DNA of 5,331 nucleotides from JAEUUM01 sp038326165 (lineage in GTDB: Bacteria; Bacteroidota; Bacteroidia; Chitinophagales; Saprospiraceae). The stretch is taken from positions 1 through 5,331 of the forward strand of contig JBBQJT010000097.1 of the NCBI GenBank assembly GCA_038326165.1, given 5' to 3'. The notes under the pieces are model-generated. The model worked only from the letters and a program-made list of their open reading frames with translations. It did no database searches and had not been told where the DNA came from. Made by a program: the position numbers and the translations under genes. Below, in pieces: positions 1-5,331 of this stretch (position 1 is the stretch's first letter; each line of letters starts with the position of its first letter).

Positions 1-826
1 ATTGCCTGTGAATTGTTGTATGTTGTTGAATAAGGCTCCATCAACATTGATGGATGATCCAATTGAAATAATTCCATTGCGCATCCGATCAAATCTGTTG
101 ATTGCAGTTTGAGCTGAAGCAAATGAATTGATATTTCCACCGGGTTATAGTTATGTTCCCCATTGTAAAAAAACTTACTATTGAATGGTAAGTAGGCTGC
201 TGAAAACCAGCATACGATAGGTACTCTGCAATAAAATTATTGTCATCCACCACAATGAAGTTTATTAAATCCAATCCACCTGCTGACACAGGTAGCTTGA
301 TACTCTTCTCGTATGCCAGGTTCGTATCATAAACTTCTATGATCATTCTATCAAGGGCTGTAGCCGTCACCCATACTGATATCCCAGCATAATACTTGCT
401 GTTGTGGTATTGTACCGGCAGGTATCTCCTTGTGCCAGTATCTTTGGTTGAATACACCCTTCTCTTTAAAACATTTCCTAAGGTATCCATCTTCACAAAC
501 ACTGCAGAGTCAGCCTTGTTGACTGTAGATTGTCCATATTGTACCAAATATCCGTCATGATATAAAACACTTGAACTCAAACGGATGGTATCCTTGGGCA
601 CAAAGGACCTGACATAGTTCAAGTTGGTGTCCAATACTAGCCAACCAATACTCTCAGCGACATTCTTTAACCCAACAGCGCAACACACATACAAATTCTT
701 ATCGGATTTAAATGCTGTCACACCGTACGAACCCGTACCAAATATTTTATTGGATTCAAAATATTGGGCATGAATATTCACACCCCACATAGAAATCAGA
801 ATTATAAAAACTAATTGATATCTCAT
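1..826 (-). CDS. Secreted repeat (beta-propeller-like) protein, partial, with two apparent frameshifts
   Basis: The protein is not assignable to a named family. It starts at ATG 826-824, preceded by an A-rich TAAAATG context, and has a signal peptide of about 20 residues ending NIHA before QYF, so it is exported. The body carries three similar motifs at residues 64-69 (VLDTNL), 113-118 (MDTLGN) and 166-170 (YDTNL), about 50 residues apart, which suggests beta-propeller blades or similar repeats. The start frame runs to a TGA at 89-91, but its last ~38 residues look non-native. Coding-like sequence moves to a second frame after about 203 (SAAYLPFNSKFFYNG) and to a third after about 144 (NINSFASAQTAINRFD), which stays open to base 1. 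Adding one base at each of two homopolymers gives a continuous 276-residue product that runs off the window. T9SS cargo is plausible from context, but its C-terminus is not visible. It may be a pseudogene or may contain sequencing errors. Confidence 0.75.
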
Positions 827-842
827 TTTAGCCTGTTGAAAG

Positions 843-870
843 AGCTTGCCATATTTCCTTATGGCAAGCT
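843..870 (-). terminator. Perfect 10-bp hairpin, probable terminator
   Basis: AGCTTGCCAT (843-852) and ATGGCAAGCT (861-870) are exact reverse complements around an 8-base loop. The hairpin begins 16 bases after the stop codon of the orphan sorting domain and ends 16 bases before the start codon of the next minus-strand gene. No strong T-run follows on either strand, so intrinsic termination is plausible but not classical. It could instead act as a processing or stability hairpin in the leader of the 826 gene. Confidence 0.55.
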
Positions 871-886
871 ATTGGTGAGTTAATTT

Positions 887-1081
887 CTAGTTTTGAATTG
901 TTAATTTGGCCTTACTTGATATGCCGTCATGGCTTAAATAAATCATGTAGATGCCATTGCTAAGACCCGCTAAGTTCAAATTAAAAACCCCATGTTCCAT
1001 TTGCACTTCCGTCTTGATTACCGTCTGCCCTGTCAATGTCATAACACTCAATTCTCCTTTGCCAACACCCGAAATAATAAA
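887..1081 (-). pseudogene. Orphan T9SS type A C-terminal sorting domain (gene remnant)
   Basis: Minus-strand reading from 1081 gives 64 residues ending at TAG 889-887. Key stretches are ISGVGKGELSVMTLTGQTV, then LNLAGLSNGIYMIYL, and a final KAKLTIQN. This is the usual pattern of a Por secretion-system (T9SS) type A C-terminal domain: strand, G-Q turn, L..L..G.Y strand, K-rich last strand. The first strand and its YPNP motif are missing. An in-frame TGA at 1084-1082 closes the frame upstream, with no start codon before an internal ATG. Only 65 bases separate it from the stop of the next gene upstream, so no cargo body can fit. I infer the tail of a T9SS surface protein whose remainder was deleted. 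A translated small protein starting at the internal ATG is possible, but it would have no signal peptide and so no route to T9SS. Confidence 0.8.
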
Positions 1082-1120
1082 TCAGCCTTATAACAGTCTA
1101 AACAATCAAAACAACAATTG

Positions 1121-1147
1121 AAGCGCCAAAAAACATTCAAAAGCGCC
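1121..1147. repeat. 7-bp direct repeat AAGCGCC at the barrel/remnant junction
   Basis: AAGCGCC occurs at 1121-1127 and again at 1141-1147, with 13 bases between. The second copy touches the last base of the stop codon of the barrel gene. The surrounding spacer (1082-1146) is AT-rich and shows no coding in any minus-strand frame. The repeat sits where the body of the T9SS protein would have been lost, so it may mark a deletion endpoint, but a 7-bp repeat can also arise by chance. Confidence 0.35.
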
Positions 1148-2037
1148 TAAAATAAAACTCCAAAACTTAATTCAATACCTAACCTTATATTATGGGTAGT
1201 AGTTCTTGGCTCTGCTGAACTAGAACTAAGGCCAAGTCCTTTGTATCCTTGATGGTACAAATCTCCAAGTGAAGTGTTATTCTCAACATGATCCGTATTG
1301 GTAAAGTCATAATCAGATCTTAACAACATCTCGATAAAGTATTGCTCACCTAAATACTTCCGTAAACCTCCTCTAAAGTAAGCCCCAAAAGCCCATAAAT
1401 TATAAATATGTGATGATCTGGTTCTCTCAAGGATAACTGACCCAGTTTTATCCCTGTATATAACCTTGTTACCTCTTTTTAAATAAGTAGTTGTTCCATA
1501 AGTATAAAAACTGCCATCATAAGGAAGAGTTCTTACTAAAAATTCACGGGTTTCAACATAATCTTGCATGTATGAAACTTGAACTCCTGCTTCCAACACA
1601 GGGCTCAACCAATAATCGTCATTCCAACTTACTTGTACCCCTACAGGTAGATGTAAATAATTTACCTTGCTTTTGTGACTATTATTAGATGAAACTGCTC
1701 TAAATTCTTTAATAAATGGTATGGAGTAATTGGCATAACTAAGTGACCTATAGGTTTGATATTGGGTGCTCCAACTTAATCCAGTATTGATACTTAACCA
1801 ATCATTCAATTTAAAAGGGAGATAAATAGAAACCATCTGGCCATTGGGTGCAGCATCATTTCCCACTTGATAATCAACATAGCCTGGTACATACAATTCT
1901 ACATAATTCAAATCAGTTTTATTGTACATCCAATATTGAAATGGCATATATGACACTTGAATCGAACTGAATTGAGCTGGAAGTACATCAACTCCTATTG
2001 TTACAATTGACAGTACCAATATTATGATCCTCTTCAT
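1147..2037 (-). CDS. Outer-membrane beta-barrel protein (PorT/OMP_b-brl-like), partner of the upstream T9SS cargo
   Basis: This 296-residue protein begins MKRIIILVLS and has a signal peptide ending about residue 21 (VLPA before QFSS). The remainder alternates polar and aromatic/hydrophobic residues as in transmembrane beta-strands. Typical strands are SINTGLSWS (82-90), YLHLPVGVQVSW (127-138), LEAGVQVSY (148-156) and a last strand HNIRLGIELSFGVLF (282-296) that ends in Phe, the usual BAM recognition signal. This fits the small Bacteroidota barrels grouped as outer-membrane beta-barrel domain proteins. I see none of the N-terminal features of the PorP/SprF family. Its ATG overlaps the stop of the 552-aa gene by four bases (ATGA, 2037-2034), so it is probably translated by coupling. 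Inferred role: anchoring or assisting the secreted partner at the outer membrane, or a porin-like function. The specific function is unknown. Confidence 0.85.
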   Translation of the reverse strand: MKRIIILVLSIVTIGVDVLPAQFSSIQVSYMPFQYWMYNKTDLNYVELYVPGYVDYQVGNDAAPNGQMVSIYLPFKLNDWLSINTGLSWSTQYQTYRSLSYANYSIPFIKEFRAVSSNNSHKSKVNYLHLPVGVQVSWNDDYWLSPVLEAGVQVSYMQDYVETREFLVRTLPYDGSFYTYGTTTYLKRGNKVIYRDKTGSVILERTRSSHIYNLWAFGAYFRGGLRKYLGEQYFIEMLLRSDYDFTNTDHVENNTSLGDLYHQGYKGLGLSSSSAEPRTTTHNIRLGIELSFGVLF

Positions 2038-3692
2038 TGTGCTGTTTTTATGAAGTGTGTATATCTGTATTCGACTCCATTGTATTCAGATATAATATAC
2101 ATTCCACTGACAAATCTCGAAATGTCTATTAATAATTCAGGCCCTGATGTTTGCTTGGTTATATAAACAAGATTACTGCTAGAATTAAATATCATAATAT
2201 CGGAGCCCTTTTGATATCCTTGAATATTGACACTGTTGGTACTTGGATTTGGATAGACAACTAAATCTTGTAGAAATATAGATTTAGCATCATCAACTCC
2301 TTTCAAGGCTGAATTATTCTCAAATTTATTCAACAAATCAGGATTGATTTCATTCACCATATAGGGAGGACATGCGGCACATGGAGGTGTACAACATTCG
2401 CAATAAGGCGGGTAAGAACTTTCGGTGCACCAAAAATCTATTTCTTTTACAAATCCAACCGTGAACCATGGACTTGCTCCTTGACAATTAACTCCCTGGA
2501 TTTGAAGATTTCCTATATTTGGTGCAGGATTGGTCTGACAAGTAACAACAGCATAAGGATAATCAACTGTAACTTGCAATTGGCCATTGACTCGAAAAGG
2601 GTGTTGTGTTCTGAAGGTCCATTGTTGCACTGACGGAAGGTCCTCAGCAAAAATTAAATTACCATAACTAAAACCTGGAAAACAGTATTTCCAGTTTCCA
2701 CAGTGATAGTTTTCGTATGATCCTGCTGCCTTATCATCTTTAACTGAACTAGGCGCCTCTGTTAACACATCTAAAACAAAAGAGCTACTCACTGGAGCAC
2801 AGCCATTTGAAAAGCTAACAGCAACCAATACAGAACCATCAATAGCACTATTACTTACTAATACTACTAAAGTATTGGAACCTTGACCCGACTGAATGAT
2901 CCATCCACTCGGAAACGTCCAATTGTAGCTACTAGCACTACACAAAGCCGCCACTTCGTATGTTAGTACTTCGTTGTAACATATTTTACCTTGTTTAAAA
3001 CTATTTCCCTTGGTTATAAATTGATTCTTAAGCTGTGTTTGTTTGGATCTTGTTTTAAAGTAGGCATTTGAAGCTGTAGGCCTTTTGATTGTGCAACTTA
3101 CTAATCCTGCAGAATTGCCATCCGGAATTAAAATAATACTCTCACTTGTGGCACTACCGCTTACAATCCAATTAGCAGGATAAGACCAGGAGAATGCGTA
3201 GGATGAAGGTGAGGGGCCATATCCATCAGCCGTATAAACCAATGGACTACTGCAACATTTCAAAATTTCACTTGGGCCTATTATTTCAAAATCAGAAATA
3301 CCTAGGATCTCAACATCAAAAGTTGCTTGCAGCATAGTTCCATTTGGGCTAGATGAAGAGTTAAAAAAAACTTCCACCTTCACTTTTGCAAATGGTGTAG
3401 GCGCAAAATCTGAACCAAAAATATAACTGGCCGATTTAGTAGTTCCTGAACTTACTGGAAAAAAATTCATGTTATTAATACTTCCAGGCACTTGATTTGA
3501 TTGTGAACCAATTTCAGAACCATTCCACTGAATGTCTGTGATGGTAACATCTGCTTGGTTGAATTCAACTTGATAAGTATATGGTTTTCCAACCTCAACC
3601 TCATCAGGACCAGTTATTTTTGGTGATTGAGCATTTACAGTGCAAAGCAACATTACCCCCCCCATATTAAAACAAATTGTTTTAATATGCAT
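2034..3692 (-). CDS. T9SS-secreted surface protein with Ig/PKD-like domains and type A sorting domain
   Basis: This is a 552-residue exported protein. The signal peptide ends about residue 21 (CTVNA before QSPK). Three Ig/PKD-like stretches follow: about 25-130 (opening ITGPDEVEVGKPYTY), 135-205 (opening EIIGPSEI, with FSWSYPANW) and 225-312 (YNWTFPSGW, then SFSNGCAP). Residues 325-445 are a Cys-rich segment that includes C422, C431, C433, C434, C438 and C441 among prolines. Residues 473-552 form a type A T9SS C-terminal domain with VVYPNPSTNSVNI, IFNSSSNLVY and SRFVSGMYII. This architecture is known for proteins carried through the outer membrane by T9SS and attached to the surface, often adhesins or matrix proteins; no catalytic motif is visible. 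The start is chosen because later Met codons (residues 10 and 14) would destroy the signal peptide. The gene is co-translated with the barrel gene downstream. Confidence 0.88.
   Translation of the reverse strand: MHIKTICFNMGGVMLLCTVNAQSPKITGPDEVEVGKPYTYQVEFNQADVTITDIQWNGSEIGSQSNQVPGSINNMNFFPVSSGTTKSASYIFGSDFAPTPFAKVKVEVFFNSSSSPNGTMLQATFDVEILGISDFEIIGPSEILKCCSSPLVYTADGYGPSPSSYAFSWSYPANWIVSGSATSESIILIPDGNSAGLVSCTIKRPTASNAYFKTRSKQTQLKNQFITKGNSFKQGKICYNEVLTYEVAALCSASSYNWTFPSGWIIQSGQGSNTLVVLVSNSAIDGSVLVAVSFSNGCAPVSSSFVLDVLTEAPSSVKDDKAAGSYENYHCGNWKYCFPGFSYGNLIFAEDLPSVQQWTFRTQHPFRVNGQLQVTVDYPYAVVTCQTNPAPNIGNLQIQGVNCQGASPWFTVGFVKEIDFWCTESSYPPYCECCTPPCAACPPYMVNEINPDLLNKFENNSALKGVDDAKSIFLQDLVVYPNPSTNSVNIQGYQKGSDIMIFNSSSNLVYITKQTSGPELLIDISRFVSGMYIISEYNGVEYRYTHFIKTAQ
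3656..3663 (-). repeat. G8 homopolymer in signal-peptide codons, possible phase-variation tract
   Basis: Eight C on the plus strand (eight G in the gene) cover codons 10-13 of the 552-aa protein (M-G-G-V). With seven G the next codon becomes TAA at once. With nine G the reading frame reaches TGA at 3606-3604. Either change would switch off the protein and, through the ATGA overlap, probably lower the barrel downstream. Such a G-run stands out in this AT-rich DNA. Length variation itself cannot be seen from one sequence. Confidence 0.5.
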
Positions 3693-3995
3693 TTTAGTTT
3701 ACGATTTTCGAAATTGTTTTTCATTTGAAATTAATTGATTTGGTGGTCACCTTGAATTATTGTTGAAAATTCAATTCGATTATCGAATGAATTATTTAAA
3801 CTCTCGGATACCATCCAATATGAAAAATTAATGAATCGAATAAGTATTTAAAGGCAGTATTGTCCGTCAACTGTCAAGACATGCTAGCAGTTGGATATGC
3901 TTGGCTCACTACTAATTCTCATCCCTATGAACCAAGCACAAAACGATTCTTCTGTTTCAATCATAGAGATATATTTTAAAATTTATTGAATGCTA

Positions 3996-4003
3996 CAAAT
4001 ATA
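3996..4003 (-). promoter_or_regulatory. Possible -7 box TATATTTG for the surface-protein operon
   Basis: On the minus strand this reads TATATTTG, an exact match to the Bacteroidota -7 consensus TAnnTTTG. It is the only exact match I found on the minus strand between the two genes. No TTTG -33 box lies at the usual spacing upstream. If used, it would leave a leader of about 300 bases before the start codon at 3692. The call rests on one short motif and is weak. Confidence 0.3.
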
Positions 4004-4093
4004 ATCTCTTTTCTTTGATATTTGCTGTACGCCCTGTATTAATTTTTTATTAATGTTGTGAAATAACAAAAATAGACCAGCCGAGTTAAAATC

Positions 4094-4107
4094 GTAGGAT
4101 GACCTAC
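4094..4107 (-). terminator. Small GTAGG/CCTAC hairpin, weak terminator candidate
   Basis: A 5-bp stem with a four-base loop is followed on the minus strand by GATTTT, a short T-run. It lies about 210 bases after the stop of the 4955-4317 gene, so it could end that transcript. The stem is short and the T-run poor. Confidence 0.2.
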
Positions 4108-4316
4108 TTGCTTAACAAATGACTAAATCAAGAATATTTAGGTTTCAATGCTCATTTTGTTAGGCTGACTGTTTGAATATTGCTTCACAACTTATGATAT
4201 AAGAAGAAACATGCGGGGCATAAGAAGCACAAGGTGAAATGTAAAAACAGTTTTTGCCCGCCAATATGCCATACCCAACTATTTGACAAGTCGCAGATTG
4301 AACTTGCGTATGGGAG

Positions 4317-4955
4317 TTAACTTTTGAAATGGTATTGCAAGCGTAGCCCTACAACCGCTCGATAGTATGTCATGTTATCTCTGTCACCCCCATCCGCGGG
4401 GGTTGCATACAGATAACCTCTCTGTCCAATTTCGTATGATACTTGAGGATTGAGCGTAAAATGTTTGGACAGGCCAATGTCTAGGCCAATACCGGGAGCA
4501 ATACCCCAAAATCTGGAGGAACTGATGTTTTCGTTGTTAAAATCAGACTCAAAAGCATAAAAACTTGGTGTCAAAACCACGTAAAAACCCTTTTTGATCA
4601 AATCTCCGTTATTGCTCCAAGTCGGACAATTGCAATCACCATAAAAATCAAGTGGATAAACTCGAATTGGCATAGATACACCATAGAGTTTAGTCATGAG
4701 TTGGCCTTCATTTTCAGTTTTAAGCGTTTGGCCAAATGAAATACCCGGCAAAAATTCAATCCTGTTATTTGGCAACTTGAAATGATAGTCCACACCAAAA
4801 TCAAGCTCTTTGCCATCAATGGTTCGAGGTTCAACTTTATTCACCCACTCCCAACCTTTGTCAAAACGATAATTGGCACCGATGCCTATTTGGGCGTTCA
4901 TCTCCAGCGCTGTCCCAAAGAAAAAGAAGCTAAAAACCAACACTACTGCTTTCAT
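4317..4955 (-). CDS. Outer-membrane beta-barrel protein, 212 aa
   Basis: The signal peptide has a very hydrophobic core (VVLVFSFFFFGTAL) and is probably cut after residue 21 (EMNA before QIGIG). The mature part starts directly with a strand (IGIGANYRF) and continues with alternating strands such as ELDFGVDYHF (50-59), GFYVVLTPSFYAF (123-135), IAPGIGLDIGL (152-162), FTLNPQVSYEIGQRGYLYA (166-184) and a final RAVVGLRLQYHF (199-210), an aromatic C-terminal barrel signal followed by KS. The size suits an 8-strand barrel. A CxC pair (C108, C110) sits in a predicted loop with sequence DCNCPTWSNNGDLIKKG; the pair could form a disulfide or bind metal. It is transcribed divergently from rimO. The molecular function is unknown; adjacency to rimO is probably only positional. 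Confidence 0.85.
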   Translation of the reverse strand: MKAVVLVFSFFFFGTALEMNAQIGIGANYRFDKGWEWVNKVEPRTIDGKELDFGVDYHFKLPNNRIEFLPGISFGQTLKTENEGQLMTKLYGVSMPIRVYPLDFYGDCNCPTWSNNGDLIKKGFYVVLTPSFYAFESDFNNENISSSRFWGIAPGIGLDIGLSKHFTLNPQVSYEIGQRGYLYATPADGGDRDNMTYYRAVVGLRLQYHFKS

Positions 4956-4991
4956 ATTATAAATCTACAAAGGTTTATTCATTAGTACCCC

Positions 4992-4999
4992 TATCTTTG
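4992..4999 (+). promoter_or_regulatory. Bacteroidota -7 promoter element for rimO
   Basis: TATCTTTG matches TAnnTTTG exactly and ends 21 bases before the TTG start of rimO. A transcript start near 5005 would leave a leader of about 15 bases, AT-rich and without a Shine-Dalgarno sequence, as is common in this phylum. The -33 box is not clear: TTTA at 4974-4977 is too close (14-base spacer). The opposite gene has only a one-mismatch box, AACCTTTG (4975-4968, minus). Confidence 0.5.
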
Positions 5000-5020
5000 T
5001 GCTGAATAATTTTAAATAAA

Positions 5021-5331
5021 TTGAAGACCAAATCCCTCCGGCAAGACAAAGTAAATGTCATTACATTAGGATGCTCGAAAAATATCGTAGATTCTGAAAA
5101 TCTTATTACTCAACTCGCAGCCAATGACTTTGAAGTATTTCATGAAAAAGAGGACTCAGATGCCAACATCGTTGTCGTGAATACCTGTGGATTTATTGAT
5201 TTGGCTAAAAAAGAATCAATAGATACCATTTTGCACTATGCAAAGCTAAAATCGGAAGGGAGTATTGAAAAACTTTATGTAACGGGTTGTTTGTCTCAAC
5301 GATACAAAGAGGAATTGGAAGCCGAAATCCC
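5021..5331 (+). CDS. rimO: Ribosomal protein S12 methylthiotransferase RimO, N-terminal part
   Basis: RimO is a radical-SAM enzyme that adds a methylthio group to the conserved aspartate of ribosomal protein S12, using two iron-sulfur clusters, in the cytoplasm. The visible 103 residues are the N-terminal UPF0004/MTTase domain. Cluster cysteines are C18 in VNVITLGCSKN, C56 in VVVNTCGFID and C90 in YVTGCLSQRY. The CSKN, NTCGFI, KKESIDTIL and TGCLSQRY motifs are typical of RimO and separate it from MiaB. The radical-SAM CxxxCxxC and TRAM domain lie beyond the window. There is no in-frame ATG between the upstream stop TGA (5003-5005) and the conserved block, so TTG at 5021 is the start. It gives KTKSLRQDKVNV, the expected N-terminus for Bacteroidota RimO. 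Identification is firm. Confidence 0.95.
   Translation, partial: MKTKSLRQDKVNVITLGCSKNIVDSENLITQLAANDFEVFHEKEDSDANIVVVNTCGFIDLAKKESIDTILHYAKLKSEGSIEKLYVTGCLSQRYKEELEAEI

Larger units (their letters stand above)
3693..4316. other. 624-bp intergenic region, no gene seen
   Basis: No convincing reading frame, tRNA or known RNA was recognised on either strand. The region is AT-rich and holds only small inverted repeats: ATTCGA/TCGAAT (3774-3788, 3-base loop), CAACTG/CAGTTG (3868-3893), TGCTTGG/CCAAGCA (3898-3938, 27-base loop), GTAGG/CCTAC (4094-4107) and CCATAC/GTATGG (4269-4313). It must contain the 3' end of the transcript from the 4955 gene and the promoter of the 3692 gene. Its length is unusual next to the 65-bp and 60-bp spacers elsewhere in the window. 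Confidence 0.6.

Noticed and set aside
1085..1149. Open third frame upstream of the orphan sorting domain as continuation of its gene
   Set aside because: The frame begins at the barrel stop codon, gives a Cys/Phe-rich sequence unlike a T9SS cargo, and is in a different frame from the domain.
1491..1688. Plus-strand open frame of 65 codons
   Set aside because: It lies entirely inside the well-supported minus-strand barrel gene, has no signal or domain, and its composition looks like an antisense shadow.
3868..3938. Inverted repeats CAACTG/CAGTTG and TGCTTGG/CCAAGCA as a structured RNA or riboswitch
   Set aside because: Six- and seven-base stems with loops of 14 and 27 bases, and no conserved motif of a known riboswitch class.
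4038..4054. ATTAAT repeated around a T-run, a possible stem-loop
   Set aside because: ATTAAT is itself a palindrome, and in AT-rich DNA such pairs are expected by chance; stem would be weak with no GC pairs.
4243..4255. AAAAACAGTTTTT as a terminator stem
   Set aside because: The stem would be almost only A-T pairs with a tiny loop and no separate T-run; too weak to call.
4782..4985. Plus-strand open frame of 67 codons
   Set aside because: It is mostly antisense to the 212-aa barrel gene and runs into the divergent promoter spacer; no recognisable protein features.

Overview
The window looks like a piece of a Bacteroidota chromosome, probably an environmental Saprospiria/Chitinophagia-type member. 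Four things point there. The DNA is AT-rich with A-rich start regions and no Shine-Dalgarno sequences. A type IX secretion (T9SS) C-terminal sorting domain is present with the motif VVYPNP. Several outer-membrane beta-barrels have signal peptides ending in A-Q. A RimO with the Bacteroidota-style N-terminus lies at the right edge, preceded by a TAnnTTTG promoter element. The exact genus cannot be read from the sequence.

Layout, right to left, because everything except rimO is on the minus strand. At 5021-5331 (+) is the start of rimO, the ribosomal protein S12 methylthiotransferase, beginning at a TTG codon. A 65-bp divergent spacer separates it from a 212-aa outer-membrane beta-barrel gene (4955-4317). 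A 624-bp non-coding stretch follows (4316-3693). Next comes a two-gene unit: a 552-aa secreted surface protein with Ig/PKD-like domains and a T9SS sorting domain (3692-2034), then a 296-aa outer-membrane beta-barrel (2037-1147). They share an ATGA stop/start overlap, so they are very likely co-translated. After a short spacer there is an orphan T9SS C-terminal domain without a gene body (1081-887), a perfect 10-bp hairpin (870-843), and a secreted repeat protein (826 to beyond base 1). The last gene changes reading frame twice near the window edge.

The rimO gene is housekeeping. The rest is cell-envelope accessory DNA: a T9SS-exported surface protein with a barrel partner, then remains and fragments of other T9SS-type surface proteins. 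The most notable signals are an eight-G tract inside the signal-peptide codons of the 552-aa protein, where gain or loss of one base would stop translation early; the orphan sorting domain; and two apparent one-base losses at homopolymers in the leftmost gene. I found no RNA gene, CRISPR array, transposase or complete mobile element.
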